Shown here: one piece after another, positions 1 through 8,168 of the stretch
Numbering within the stretch: position 1 is the first letter of the stretch
How the letters are laid out: every line of letters starts with the position of its first letter
Notes under the pieces: model-generated
Database searches by the model: none
The model's input: only the letters and a program-made list of their open reading frames with translations
What the model was told of the DNA's origin: nothing
NCBI GenBank assembly: GCA_030730585.1
Contig: JANQUV010000034.1
Coordinates: forward strand, 1 to 36,995
DNA: 36,995 bases
Source of the DNA: Haliea sp.
GTDB lineage: Bacteria > Pseudomonadota > Gammaproteobacteria > Pseudomonadales > Halieaceae
Direction: 5' to 3'
Made by a program: the position numbers and the translations under genes

Positions 1-1277
1 CCATGCAGGGCAATGCCGTTCATGATGGCGGACATGCCAAATTCGCGCACGCCGTAATAAATATAGTTGCCGGAAGCATCCGCCGAGGTCACACCCTGAG
101 CACCCTGCCACAGCGTGAGGTTAGAGCCTGCGAGGTCGGCGGAACCGCCCAGTAGCTCTGGCAATAAGGGCCCAAAGACGTTTAGGCAGTTCTGTGACGC
201 TTTGCGTGAGGCAATGCTCTGGCCATCGGCTTGGCACTGGGCAACCCACGCCTGCGCGTCGGCTGCAAAATTTTCCGGCAGGTCACCTGCCAAGCGGCGG
301 CGTAACTGCGCCGCCTGCTCAGGGAACTCCGCCGCGTAAGCCTGCATCTGCGCTTCCCACGCTTGCTCTCGCGTGGCGCCTGCAGCGCGCGCATTCCAGC
401 CCGCGTAGATATCTTCCGGAATCTCGAAGGGGGCATGATGCCAACCCAGCGCCTCACGTGCCGCCGCAATTTCGTCTACGCCCAGCGGGGCGCCGTGACA
501 CGCTTCGGTGCCCTGCTTGTTCGGTGCACCCTTGCCAATCACCGTCTTACAGCAGATCAGGGTGGGCATGCCTTCCTCGGCGCGTGCGGTAGTGATCGCC
601 TGACGAATTTCCTCAGGATCGTGCCCATCCACGCGGGGAATCACTTGCCAGCCGTAGGCACGGAACCGCGCCGGCGTATCATCGGTAAACCAGCCCTCCA
701 CCTCGCCGTCAATGGAAATGCCATTGTCGTCGTAGAAGGCAATCAATTTGCCCAGACCCAAGGTGCCAGCCAGCGAGCAGGCTTCGTGGGAGATGCCTTC
801 CATCAGGCAACCGTCACCCAAAAACACGTAAGTGTGGTGGTCGACAACCACGTGGCCGGGGCGGTTGAACTGCGCGCCTAACACCTTTTCCGCCAGCGCC
901 ATACCCACGGCGTTACTGATGCCCTGCCCCAGCGGCCCGGTGGTGGTTTCGACGCCCGGCGCGTAACCGTATTCAGGGTGCCCTGGCGTGCGACTGTGCA
1001 ACTGGCGAAAATTCTGCAGCTCTGCCATGGGCAAATCGTAGCCGCTCAGGTGCAGCAGCGAATAAATCAACATCGAGCCATGGCCGTTTGATAACACAAA
1101 ACGGTCACGGTTGGGCCACTCCGGGTTGGTCGGGTTGTGCTGCAGGAAATCGTTCCACAGCACCTCGGCGATATCTGCCATACCCATTGGTGCACCGGGG
1201 TGACCACTGTTGGCACGTTGCACAGCATCCATACTGAGCGCACGAATAGCGTTGGCGAGTTCAAGACGGGCAGGCAT
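1..1277 (-). CDS. tkt: Transketolase, C-terminal part cut by the window edge
   Basis: Transketolase moves two-carbon ketol units between sugar phosphates in the pentose phosphate pathway, using thiamine diphosphate in the cytoplasm. About 425 N-terminal residues are present of a family length near 660. Reading leftward, the protein begins [19 protein letters not shown]. It shows the SGHPGAPMG segment (His near 26), SNGHGS near 64-69, and the thiamine diphosphate motif GDGCLMEG near 154-161. The ATG at 1277 is preferred because GGAG lies six bases upstream. An in-frame ATG at 1289 would add four residues but has no good ribosome binding site. The gene diverges from the methyl-cycle regulator gene. 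The same neighbourhood (transketolase, ArsR/methyltransferase regulator, metK) is known in Pseudomonas. Identification is secure; only the missing end is unknown. Confidence 0.97.
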   Translation of the reverse strand, partial: MPARLELANAIRALSMDAVQRANSGHPGAPMGMADIAEVLWNDFLQHNPTNPEWPNRDRFVLSNGHGSMLIYSLLHLSGYDLPMAELQNFRQLHSRTPGHPEYGYAPGVETTTGPLGQGISNAVGMALAEKVLGAQFNRPGHVVVDHHTYVFLGDGCLMEGISHEACSLAGTLGLGKLIAFYDDNGISIDGEVEGWFTDDTPARFRAYGWQVIPRVDGHDPEEIRQAITTARAEEGMPTLICCKTVIGKGAPNKQGTEACHGAPLGVDEIAAAREALGWHHAPFEIPEDIYAGWNARAAGATREQAWEAQMQAYAAEFPEQAAQLRRRLAGDLPENFAADAQAWVAQCQADGQSIASRKASQNCLNVFGPLLPELLGGSADLAGSNLTLWQGAQGVTSADASGNYIYYGVREFGMSAIMNGIALH

Positions 1278-1406
1278 TGGATGCTCCATGATCGGGGCGC
1301 TGAGGCCCAGTGAACAAAGGGGCGTCATTTTCGCGTAAGCGGCGGCCTACGGCAAACAAATCACCAAGATATTCCAGCTTCGTTAATGCAGACGGCGACA
1401 TACGAC

Positions 1407-1434
1407 ATCTATATCAACTTTTTTTGATATAGAT
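1407..1434. promoter_or_regulatory. Perfect inverted repeat, probable operator of the SahR-like regulator
   Basis: The arms ATCTATATCAA (1407-1417) and TTGATATAGAT (1424-1434) are exact reverse complements around a 6-bp T-rich spacer. The repeat lies in the tkt/regulator divergent gap and its right arm contains the probable -35 box of the regulator gene. ArsR-family repressors typically bind such palindromes over their own promoter. Binding by the neighbouring regulator is inference. Confidence 0.8.
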
Positions 1435-1452
1435 TGGATTCCCTGCTAAACT
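1424..1452 (+). promoter_or_regulatory. Sigma-70-type promoter for the regulator-metK transcript, predicted leaderless
   Basis: A -35 box TTGATA (1424-1429) is separated by 17 bp from a -10 box TAAACT (1447-1452). The -10 box is preceded by TGC, giving an extended -10. The expected start point, about 7-9 bases downstream, falls at 1459-1461, on or next to the ATG at 1461. No ribosome binding site is visible before that ATG. The -35 box is buried in the inverted repeat at 1407-1434, so a bound repressor would block polymerase. Confidence 0.6.
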
Positions 1453-1460
1453 CTTCCGCC

Positions 1461-2498
1461 ATGTTACTCGCAACCCAACCAAACGCCGCCGCGGCACATG
1501 CGCCCCCGCAGCTCGACACCGCGCCAACGACGCGCATCGAAGCGCTGGCGAACCTGTGCAAGGCCAGCGCAGATCCGCTGCGCCTGCAAATTTTGCGTGT
1601 GCTGCGCAACGACTCCTTTGGCGTGTCTGAGCTGTGTGTGCTGTTTGATATGCGGCAACCGGCCCTTAGCCATCACCTGAAAGTGCTTGCAGGCATCGGC
1701 TTGGTCGCGTCCCGCAGAGAGGGCAACTCCATTTTTTACCGCCGCAGTGAACTCGGCCAACAGCCAGGCCTGGAAGAACTGCAGCAACACATTTTTGACG
1801 CACTCGATACAATTCCGCTGCCCGCCCTGCTGGAGCAGCGCCTGGTGCAAGTGCAGCGCCAGCGCGAAGCCAATTCCCGGAACTTTTTCCGCGACAACGC
1901 GCACAAATTTCGGCAGCAGCAGGACCTCATCGCCAACTACGAACAATATGCCGACACCGTTGCCCAAGTGCTGCGGGACGCGCCACTCGCCAGTTTTAGT
2001 ACCGCATTGGAAATTGGTCCTGGAGACGGCAGCTTTTTGCTCAACCTTGGCCCGCGCTTTCGCCGAGTGGTCGCCCTCGACAACACCGCCGCCATGCTCG
2101 AGCGAGCGCGCGCCACCGCGAGCAATTTAAACAACATCGAGTTCATACATGGCGACACCGGGCACGAATGCCTCGCTAGCCTGCAGGCCGACTGCGTAGT
2201 CATCAACATGGTCCTGCACCATACCCCGCAACCGAGCCAGATCCTCAGCGACGTTGCCGCCTGCCTGGCACCAGGTGGCGTGGTATTGGTCACCGACCTC
2301 TGCCGCCACGATCAGGGTTGGGCGCGAGAAAACTGCGGCGACCTCTGGCTCGGCTTTGCACCAGAAGATCTGGCCGCTTGGGCAAACAATGCCGGGCTCA
2401 CCGACATCGCGAGTGTCTACCTGGCACAGCGCAACGGCTTTCAAATACAGGTGCGCCTTTTTGGCCATCCACACACAGCAACAGGAACCCTGGCATGA
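1461..2498 (+). CDS. sahR: ArsR-family regulator fused to a SAM-dependent methyltransferase domain (SahR-like)
   Basis: This 345-residue protein has an ArsR-type winged helix (about 24-98, with recognition helix [12 protein letters not shown] at 65-76) followed by a class I methyltransferase fold. Methyltransferase motif I is [14 protein letters not shown] at 183-196, with [10 protein letters not shown] at 249-258 and [12 protein letters not shown] at 269-280. SahR-type regulators in Proteobacteria control methionine-cycle genes in response to S-adenosylhomocysteine. The position directly before metK, ahcY and metF supports that role here. The ATG at 1461 is preferred over an upstream TTG at 1434, because that TTG lies inside the operator. 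The stop overlaps the metK start as ATGA, implying translational coupling. Whether the methyltransferase domain is catalytic or only a ligand sensor cannot be seen from sequence. The gene symbol is assigned by context. Confidence 0.82.
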   Translation: MLLATQPNAAAAHAPPQLDTAPTTRIEALANLCKASADPLRLQILRVLRNDSFGVSELCVLFDMRQPALSHHLKVLAGIGLVASRREGNSIFYRRSELGQQPGLEELQQHIFDALDTIPLPALLEQRLVQVQRQREANSRNFFRDNAHKFRQQQDLIANYEQYADTVAQVLRDAPLASFSTALEIGPGDGSFLLNLGPRFRRVVALDNTAAMLERARATASNLNNIEFIHGDTGHECLASLQADCVVINMVLHHTPQPSQILSDVAACLAPGGVVLVTDLCRHDQGWARENCGDLWLGFAPEDLAAWANNAGLTDIASVYLAQRNGFQIQVRLFGHPHTATGTLA

Positions 2499-3649
2499 GC
2501 GAGTACGCGACTTTTACCTCTGAATCGGTGTCTGAAGGTCACCCCGACAAAATGGCGGACCAAATCTCGGACGCCATTCTCGACAAAATTCTCACCGACG
2601 ATGCCGATGCCCGGGTCGCCGTCGAAACTCTGGTCAAAACCGGCATGGTCGTTATCGCCGGTGAAGTCACCACCAACACTTACGTGGATCTCGAGGAGGT
2701 GGTGCGTAACGTGGTATTGGATATCGGCTATAACAGCTCACGAGTGGGCTTTGATGGAGCCTCTTGCGCGGTACTCAACGCCATCGGCAAGCAAAGCCCC
2801 GATATCGCCCAAGGCGTAGACGCCAGCGATGGCAAAGAACAAGGCGCCGGCGACCAGGGCCTGATGTTTGGCTACGCCACCAACGAAACTGACACCCTGA
2901 TGCCAGCACCCATCTACTACGCGCACCGTTTGGTCGAGCGTCAGGCGCAACTGCGTAAAAATGGCACGCTGCCTTGGCTGCGCCCAGACGCAAAAAGCCA
3001 AGTGACCCTGCGCTACGAAAACGGCAAGCCGGTGGGCATCGACGCCGTGGTGTTATCGACTCAACACGATGAAGACATCAGCCAGTCCGACATCCATGAG
3101 GCGGTACTCGACCTTATCATCAAGGAAGTGCTGCCAGCAGAATGGCTTACCGCCAGCACCCGCTATCACATCAACCCCACCGGCGTGTTTGTCATTGGCG
3201 GCCCCGTGGGTGACTGTGGCCTCACCGGGCGCAAGATTATTGTCGATACCTACGGTGGCATGGCGCGCCACGGCGGTGGCGCTTTCTCCGGCAAAGACCC
3301 CTCCAAAGTAGACCGCTCCGCCGCCTACGCAGGCCGCTATGTGGCCAAGAATATTGTTGCCGCGGGCCTCGCAGACCGCTGCGAAATTCAGGTCTCCTAT
3401 GCCATTGGCGTCGCCGAACCCACCTCAATTTCCGTGAACACATTTGGCACAGGAAAGCTGTCCGATGCCACGATCATCAAGCTGGTGCGCGAGCATTTCG
3501 ACCTGCGCCCGCGCGGCATCGTGGAGATGCTCGACCTGAAGCGCCCGATCTACCGCAAAACCGCCGCCTACGGTCACTTTGGGCGCGAAGATGCTGACTT
3601 TACTTGGGAGCGAACCGACAAGGCGGAGTTGTTGCGGGCTGCGATGTAG
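2495..3649 (+). CDS. metK: S-adenosylmethionine synthetase
   Basis: MetK makes S-adenosylmethionine from methionine and ATP, releasing phosphate and diphosphate in the cytoplasm. The 384-residue product equals the usual length of the family. It begins [19 protein letters not shown], where GHPDK binds ATP and metal. Further signatures are [12 protein letters not shown] near residue 115 and [19 protein letters not shown] in the second half, including the phosphate-binding loop. A longer open frame runs upstream to 2318, but this ATG matches the family start and overlaps the stop of the regulator gene by four bases. The gene is therefore probably co-transcribed with the regulator and subject to its control. 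Confidence 0.98.
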   Translation: MSEYATFTSESVSEGHPDKMADQISDAILDKILTDDADARVAVETLVKTGMVVIAGEVTTNTYVDLEEVVRNVVLDIGYNSSRVGFDGASCAVLNAIGKQSPDIAQGVDASDGKEQGAGDQGLMFGYATNETDTLMPAPIYYAHRLVERQAQLRKNGTLPWLRPDAKSQVTLRYENGKPVGIDAVVLSTQHDEDISQSDIHEAVLDLIIKEVLPAEWLTASTRYHINPTGVFVIGGPVGDCGLTGRKIIVDTYGGMARHGGGAFSGKDPSKVDRSAAYAGRYVAKNIVAAGLADRCEIQVSYAIGVAEPTSISVNTFGTGKLSDATIIKLVREHFDLRPRGIVEMLDLKRPIYRKTAAYGHFGREDADFTWERTDKAELLRAAM

Positions 3650-3744
3650 GGTTTTGGCGCTTCGTAGTGCCGGAGCTCCGTAGCGCCGGCCCGGCGCGGT
3701 GGCTTGGCGGGGAGGGACACGCGTAAACCCTCACCCGATACAAC

Positions 3745-3835
3745 GGGGTGGGCTCTCCATGGGGGCTTGATGAAAACATCTATGTTTTCAACAGTCCCAC
3801 CCCAACGGGCTATCGCACCAGACCTGGTGGGAGCC
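3745..3835 (+). other. Nested and mutually exclusive stem-loops
   Basis: GGGGTGGG (3745-3752) pairs with CCCACCCC (3796-3803) and encloses the perfect 9-bp stem TGAAAACAT/ATGTTTTCA (3771-3779/3782-3790). TCCCACC (3795-3801) can instead pair with GGTGGGA (3826-3832). That choice breaks both the outer stem and the local hairpin GGCT...CACCAG/CTGGTG...AGCC (3808-3835). Competing helices of this type are seen in switching leaders. A switching function is inference only. Confidence 0.4.
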
Positions 3836-4000
3836 GAGACTTGAGTTTAGGAGCACACTTTGAAATTGCTGACAAACCCACCAAAATTTGCAGCATGGTA
3901 CCCAACAAAGGCCCCGCAGGGCACCGGGGTTCGTGGGCCGTCAAGGGCGCCGAACGCAGCGGCTTGCGTAGGGCCTGGAGGCACATGGATGTGCCGTAAA

Positions 4001-4029
4001 GCCCCGTTGCGCAGGACGCGCATCGGGGC
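4001..4029 (+). other. GC-rich stem-loop upstream of ahcY
   Basis: GCCCCG (4001-4006) pairs with CGGGGC (4024-4029). After a T-T mismatch, TGCGC (4008-4012) pairs with GCGCA (4018-4022), leaving a five-base loop. The hairpin GGCACA-TGGA-TGTGCC at 3980-3995 stands just before it. There is no U run, so an intrinsic terminator is unlikely. Confidence 0.45.
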
Positions 4030-4065
4030 GGGGCTGCCCTACGGCCGCACCAAACCTGACAAAAC

Positions 4066-4102
4066 AGCAGCACAGCAGCACAGCAGCACAGCAGCACAGC
4101 AG
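4066..4102 (+). repeat. Short tandem repeat, unit AGCAGCAC, about 4.6 copies
   Basis: Four exact copies of AGCAGCAC (4066-4097) are followed by a partial copy AGCAG (4098-4102), ending 46 bases before the ahcY start codon. Perfect short repeats like this are prone to slipped-strand copy changes. It lies outside any supported gene, in the probable promoter or leader of ahcY. Confidence 0.85.
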
Positions 4103-4148
4103 ACTAAGTATTCACCCAATTTCACCAGCAACAAAAAAGGACTACATC

Positions 4149-5540
4149 ATGAGCACAGTCACCAAACTCAACAGCACGCCCGACTACAAAGTCGCCGACA
4201 TCAGCCTCGCCGACTGGGGCCGCCGTGAACTCGACATCGCCGAAACCGAAATGCCGGCACTGATGGCCATGCGCGAAAAATACCGCGCCAGCCAGCCGCT
4301 GGCCGGCGCCAAAATTCTCGGCTGCATCCACATGACCATTCAAACCGGGGTGCTGATTGAAACTTTAATTGAGCTGGGCGCTGAAGTGCGCTGGTCATCC
4401 TGCAACATTTTCTCCACCCAAGACCACGCTGCTGCCGCCATTGCCGCTGCCGGTATTCCGGTGTTTGCCTGGAAAGGTGAAACAGAAGAAGAATACGAGT
4501 GGTGCCTTGAGCAAACCATTCTGAAAGATGGCCGGCCATGGGACGCCAACATGGTGCTGGACGACGGCGGCGACCTAACCTCTCTGCTACACCAGAAGTT
4601 TCCGGCCATGCTCGACCGAATCCACGGTGTTACCGAGGAAACCACCACGGGCGTACACCGCTTGCTGGAAATGCTCGCGCGCGGCGAGCTGAAAATCCCG
4701 GCGGTGAACGTGAACGACTCAGTCACCAAAGCCAAGAACGACAACAAATACGGCTGCCGCCACAGCCTGAACGACGCCATCAAGCGCGGCACCGACCACC
4801 TGCTGGCCGGCAAAAAAGCGCTGGTGATTGGCTACGGTGACGTGGGCAAGGGCTCGGCCCAGTCTCTGCGTCAGGAAGGCATGATTGTTCGTATCACCGA
4901 AATCGACCCTATTTGCGCCATGCAGGCCTGTATGGACGGCTATGAAGTGGTCTCCCCGTTCATTGACGGCAACAACACCGGCAGTGCCGAGTGCATCGAC
5001 AAGAACATTCTTGGCAACGTCGACCTGTTGGTCACCAGCACCGGCAACTACAACGTCTGTGACGAGCACATGCTGCGCGCTCTGAAAACGGGCACGGTGG
5101 TGTGCAACATCGGTCACTTCGACAACGAGATCGACACCGCCTTCATGCGCCGCAACTGGCGTTGGGAAGAAGTGAAGCCGCAGGTGCACAAGGTGTACCG
5201 TGACGACACACCCGGCAACTACCTGATCCTGCTGTCGGAAGGCCGCCTGGTGAACCTCGGCAACGCAACCGGCCACCCTTCGCGCATCATGGACGGCTCC
5301 TTTGCCAACCAGGTGCTGGCGCAGATTTACCTGTATGAACGCCGTTTCGCCAACCTGGAGCCGGAGATGAAGCCTGCGGCGCTGACGGTCGAAGTACTGC
5401 CCAAGAAGCTCGACGAGGAAGTAGCGGCGCACATGGTGGCCGGTTTCGGTGGCGTTATCACCAAGCTGACCAAGGCTCAGGCAGAGTACATCAACGTCAA
5501 GGCTGAAGGCCCCTTCAAGCCCGAAAGCTATAAGTACTAG
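4149..5540 (+). CDS. ahcY: Adenosylhomocysteinase (S-adenosylhomocysteine hydrolase)
   Basis: AhcY splits S-adenosylhomocysteine to adenosine and homocysteine with a tightly bound NAD, clearing the product inhibitor of methyltransferases. The protein has 463 residues, the length typical of proteobacterial enzymes. It shows the substrate-binding segment [13 protein letters not shown] near residue 60, a Rossmann NAD motif [13 protein letters not shown] in the middle, and the C-terminal KPESYKY ending, whose Lys and Tyr belong to the conserved tail that closes a neighbouring subunit's cofactor site. The start is backed by AAGGA seven bases upstream. It follows metK after a long structured gap and sits seven bases before metF, so ahcY and metF are probably one transcript. 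A hairpin-rich leader precedes it. Confidence 0.98.
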   Translation: MSTVTKLNSTPDYKVADISLADWGRRELDIAETEMPALMAMREKYRASQPLAGAKILGCIHMTIQTGVLIETLIELGAEVRWSSCNIFSTQDHAAAAIAAAGIPVFAWKGETEEEYEWCLEQTILKDGRPWDANMVLDDGGDLTSLLHQKFPAMLDRIHGVTEETTTGVHRLLEMLARGELKIPAVNVNDSVTKAKNDNKYGCRHSLNDAIKRGTDHLLAGKKALVIGYGDVGKGSAQSLRQEGMIVRITEIDPICAMQACMDGYEVVSPFIDGNNTGSAECIDKNILGNVDLLVTSTGNYNVCDEHMLRALKTGTVVCNIGHFDNEIDTAFMRRNWRWEEVKPQVHKVYRDDTPGNYLILLSEGRLVNLGNATGHPSRIMDGSFANQVLAQIYLYERRFANLEPEMKPAALTVEVLPKKLDEEVAAHMVAGFGGVITKLTKAQAEYINVKAEGPFKPESYKY

Positions 5541-5547
5541 GCCCGCC

Positions 5548-6375
5548 ATGCCCACTATCAGCTTCGAGTACTTCCCACCGAAGACGGCAGACGGCAAAAC
5601 AGCCTTGCTGGAGCGGACAACACCCGCTCTGCAAGCGCTGAACCCCAGCTTCTTTTCCGTCACCTACGGTGCAGGGGGATCCACGAGGGACAGCACGCTG
5701 GGCATCGTCACTGCCCTGCGAGAGCAGGGTATTGAGGTCGCGCCGCATCTAAGCTTTGGCGGCGACGGCGAAGACACCATCAAGGAGCTGCTCCAGCGCT
5801 ACCAGGAACTCGGCGTGAAACGCCTGGTGGCGCTGCGTGGCGACATGCCCTCAGGCATGGGTGGCGCCAGCCAGCTGGTTTATGCCAGCCAACTGGTGGC
5901 CTTTATTCGTGAGCAAACCGGTGACCACTTCCATGTGGAAGTGGCTGCCTATCCCGAAATTCATCCGCAGGCGGAGAACTACAATAGCGACCTGCGGTTT
6001 CTGAAAGAAAAACTGGATGCTGGCGCAGACAGTGCCATCACCCAATATTTCTATAACGTCGAGTCGTATTTTTATTTTCTCGACCAGTGCGCTGCCATGG
6101 GCATTAACAAGCCCATCGTCGCGGGCATTATGCCCATCACCAATTACGCCAACCTGGCGCGCTTCTCACGTAATTGTGGTGCCGAGATACCGCGCTGGAT
6201 CTGTCAGCGCATCGAAGGCTACGGCAACGATCAGGAGAGTATCCGTCAGTTTGGCATTGAAGTGGTGACACAGCTTTGCCAGACGCTGCTGGAGAACGGC
6301 GCGCCCGGGCTGCATTTCTACACCATGAACCAAGCGGAGCCAACCCGGCAGATTCGCAGCAACCTGGGGCTGTAG
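5548..6375 (+). CDS. metF: 5,10-methylenetetrahydrofolate reductase
   Basis: MetF reduces methylenetetrahydrofolate to methyltetrahydrofolate, the methyl donor for homocysteine remethylation, using FAD. The 275-residue product is slightly shorter than the 296 of the E. coli enzyme. It starts MPTISFEYFPPKT, with the conserved catalytic glutamate in FEYFPPK. It carries VTYGAGGSTRDSTLGIV, VALRGDMP and the flavin/folate-region sequence QYFYNVESYFYFLDQ, plus GIMPITN. Only seven bases separate it from the ahcY stop and no ribosome binding site is visible, which suggests translation coupled to ahcY. Together metK, ahcY and metF supply three steps of the methionine/SAM cycle. Methionine synthase is not in the window. 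Confidence 0.96.
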   Translation: MPTISFEYFPPKTADGKTALLERTTPALQALNPSFFSVTYGAGGSTRDSTLGIVTALREQGIEVAPHLSFGGDGEDTIKELLQRYQELGVKRLVALRGDMPSGMGGASQLVYASQLVAFIREQTGDHFHVEVAAYPEIHPQAENYNSDLRFLKEKLDAGADSAITQYFYNVESYFYFLDQCAAMGINKPIVAGIMPITNYANLARFSRNCGAEIPRWICQRIEGYGNDQESIRQFGIEVVTQLCQTLLENGAPGLHFYTMNQAEPTRQIRSNLGL

Positions 6376-6384
6376 GACGCAGCC

Positions 6385-7122
6385 GTGAGGGTTCCTCGTA
6401 TTTTCACGGCGCAGCTTCTTGCCGCCGGCGCCACGCTGCCACTGGAAGCAGGGCCAAGCCAACACCTGGCAAGGGTGCTGCGTATGGGCCCTGGAGATGC
6501 CCTGTGCCTGTTTGACGGCAGCGGCCTGGATTTCATGGCGACCATTGTCGCCGCTGATAAACGCCAGGTGACGGTAGCGCTGGCAGCGGGGGAACCCGGG
6601 CTTCCAGAATCACCGCTGCGCATTCACCTGGGAATCGGTGTATCGCGCGGGGAGCGCATGGACTGGGTGGTACAGAAAGCCACGGAGCTGGGGGTTGCTG
6701 CCATCACCCCTTTATCTACTGAACGCACCGAGGTACGCCTGCGCGGGGAGCGCGAACTGCGTAAACTGCAGCACTGGCAACAAATTGCGGTCAGCGCCTG
6801 CGAACAATCAGGGCGCAGCAAGCTACCAAAGGTCCACGCAGTAACCCCCCTGGCGGCCTGGCTTGAACGTTGCGATGACGAGCAGCGTTTCGTACTGCAC
6901 CATCGAGCACAGCCGCTGGCATCGCCCGCAGCAACCCCCACGTCAGTAAGCTTGCTGGTAGGCCCCGAAGGCGGCCTCAGTGAAACGGAAGTGACTGCCG
7001 CAGAGGCCGCCGGTTTCGCCTCTTTGGCATTAGGGCCAAGGGTTATGCGCACCGAAACGGCCCCCTTGGCAGCACTGGCAATACTACAGGCGCGCTGGGG
7101 CGACATGGTGTTGCCGGCCTGA
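6385..7122 (+). CDS. rsmE: 16S rRNA (uracil1498-N3)-methyltransferase
   Basis: RsmE methylates N3 of U1498 in 16S rRNA of the 30S subunit, using SAM and a SPOUT-type knotted fold. The 245-residue product has an N-terminal PUA-like portion (MRVPRIFTAQLL, then HLARVLRMGPGDALCLFDG). Its C-terminal knot shows LLVGPEGGLSETEV and LGPRVMRTETAPLAAL, both hallmarks of the family. The start is GTG, nine bases after the metF stop. It is likely a passenger at the end of the ahcY-metF transcript. In many gammaproteobacteria rsmE is next to gshB, as here. Confidence 0.95.
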   Translation: MRVPRIFTAQLLAAGATLPLEAGPSQHLARVLRMGPGDALCLFDGSGLDFMATIVAADKRQVTVALAAGEPGLPESPLRIHLGIGVSRGERMDWVVQKATELGVAAITPLSTERTEVRLRGERELRKLQHWQQIAVSACEQSGRSKLPKVHAVTPLAAWLERCDDEQRFVLHHRAQPLASPAATPTSVSLLVGPEGGLSETEVTAAEAAGFASLALGPRVMRTETAPLAALAILQARWGDMVLPA

Positions 7123-7146
7123 GCGCTGCAGGCGCCGGGCTCGCGC

Positions 7147-7175
7147 TTGCACGCGACACAGCCATTGCGTACTTT
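7147..7175 (+). promoter_or_regulatory. Possible weak promoter for gshB
   Basis: TTGCAC (7147-7152) and TACTTT (7170-7175) are 17 bp apart in the rsmE-gshB gap. Each matches only half of the sigma-70 consensus, but the spacing is ideal. The predicted start is near 7182, leaving a leader of about 20 bases with GGAAGG before the gshB ATG. Confidence 0.3.
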
Positions 7176-7204
7176 ACGACAACACTCTAGCGCGGAAGGC
7201 ACCG

Positions 7205-8158
7205 ATGACCATCAAGATTGGCGTTGTGATGGACCCCATTTCACGGGTCCAATACAAAAAAGACAGCACTATGGCCATGCTCTGGGCGGCTCAGGCGCGG
7301 GACTGGCAGCTCTACTACATGGAGCCAGGGGACCTGTTCCTTGAGCAAGGCAAGGCACGCGCCAACCTGTCGCACCTGAGCGTATTCCGCGATCCGGAAA
7401 ACTGGTACCAGCTGGGCACCGCGCAAGTGCAGGACCTGGCCGAGCTGGATGCGATCCTGATGCGCAAGGATCCTCCCTTTGACAACGAGTATGTGTACGC
7501 CACTTATATTTTGGAGGCAGCGGAGCGTGACGGCACGCTCGTGGTCAACCGCTGCCAAAGCCTTCGGGACTGCAATGAAAAGGTATTCGCCACACAATTT
7601 CCACAGTGCTGCCCACCCCTGCTGGTGAGCAGCGACCCGCGGCGCCTGAAGGCATTCCAGGCAGAGCATGGGGATGTCATATTCAAGCCGCTGGACGGCA
7701 TGGGCGGCACCTCAATTTTCCGGGTAAAGCCGGGCGACCCCAACCTCAACGTGATTCTGGAAACGCTCACCCACTTCGGCAAGCAAACCATCATGGCGCA
7801 ACGCTTCATCCCGGAAATCACCGAAGGTGACAAGCGTATTCTAATGATTAACGGAGAACCCCTGCCGTATTGTCTGGCCAGGGTGCCCACCTTGGGTGAA
7901 ACCCGTGGAAACCTCGCGGCGGGTGGCACTGGCCGGCCGCAGCCACTGTCAGCTCGCGACCGCTGGATCGCGGAGCAGGTGGGGCCGAGCCTGCGCCAAA
8001 AAGGCTTGTACTTTGTCGGGCTGGACGTCATTGGCGACTACCTGACGGAAATTAATGTGACCAGCCCCACCGGTATTCAGGAAATTGAGCGGGCCTACGA
8101 TATCGACATCGGTGGCCAGCTCATGGACTGCATTGCAGCGGAACTGGACGCGCGCTGA
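7205..8158 (+). CDS. gshB: Glutathione synthetase
   Basis: GshB joins gamma-glutamylcysteine and glycine with ATP to make glutathione. The 317-residue product matches the family length. It starts MTIKIGVVMDPISRVQYKKD, where the early segment binds substrate. The ATP-grasp domain includes VIFKPLDGMGGTSIFRV (about 160-175), EGDKRILMINGEP and EINVTSPTGIQEIE near the end, with the metal and phosphate ligands. A GGAAGG ribosome binding site precedes the ATG. It opens a group gshB-tonB-yqgE-ruvX whose order is also found in Pseudomonas. Confidence 0.97.
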   Translation: MTIKIGVVMDPISRVQYKKDSTMAMLWAAQARDWQLYYMEPGDLFLEQGKARANLSHLSVFRDPENWYQLGTAQVQDLAELDAILMRKDPPFDNEYVYATYILEAAERDGTLVVNRCQSLRDCNEKVFATQFPQCCPPLLVSSDPRRLKAFQAEHGDVIFKPLDGMGGTSIFRVKPGDPNLNVILETLTHFGKQTIMAQRFIPEITEGDKRILMINGEPLPYCLARVPTLGETRGNLAAGGTGRPQPLSARDRWIAEQVGPSLRQKGLYFVGLDVIGDYLTEINVTSPTGIQEIERAYDIDIGGQLMDCIAAELDAR

Positions 8159-8168
8159 GGCCGGGCGA

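Larger units (their letters stand above)
3650..4148 (+). other. Structured intergenic region between metK and ahcY, no convincing gene
   Basis: This is the only gap over 300 bp in the window. It is full of inverted repeats: GGCGCT/AGCGCC (3656-3661/3682-3687), GCGCCGG/CCGGCGC (3683-3697), GGGGTGGG/CCCACCCC (3745-3752/3796-3803), TGAAAACAT/ATGTTTTCA (3771-3790), CACCAG/CTGGTG (3816-3829), CCCCG/CGGGG (3912-3929), GGCACA/TGTGCC (3980-3995), and GCCCCG-TGCGC/GCGCA-CGGGGC (4001-4029). An 8-bp tandem repeat follows at 4066-4102, then the ahcY ribosome binding site AAGGA at 4137-4141. The hairpins could be the leader RNA of ahcY, an interspersed repeat element, or both. No hairpin is followed by a clear T run. 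I do not recognise the conserved core of the known SAH riboswitch. Two short open frames here look non-coding. Confidence 0.6.

Noticed and set aside
3748-3999. 83-codon plus-strand open frame (GTG start) between metK and ahcY
   Set aside because: No ribosome binding site; it is threaded through several inverted repeats, and its composition follows the repeats. I cannot assign any domain. It is more likely a by-product of structured non-coding DNA.
4066-4102. CRISPR array
   Set aside because: The unit is only 8 bp, with no spacers, and no cas gene is nearby.
3650-4148. Known SAH riboswitch upstream of ahcY
   Set aside because: I looked for the conserved GAGGAGCG-like start and CCAGGCUCG-like partner of the SAH riboswitch and did not find them. 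A covariance search would be decisive.
3860-4228. 122-codon plus-strand open frame across the tandem repeat into ahcY
   Set aside because: It includes the AGCAGCAC repeat and overlaps the secure ahcY start in another frame, without ribosome binding site or recognisable domain.
4719-5663. 314-codon minus-strand open frame opposite ahcY
   Set aside because: It is antisense to a secure, highly conserved gene. Long open antisense frames are common in GC-rich genes with strong codon bias, and the translation shows no family.
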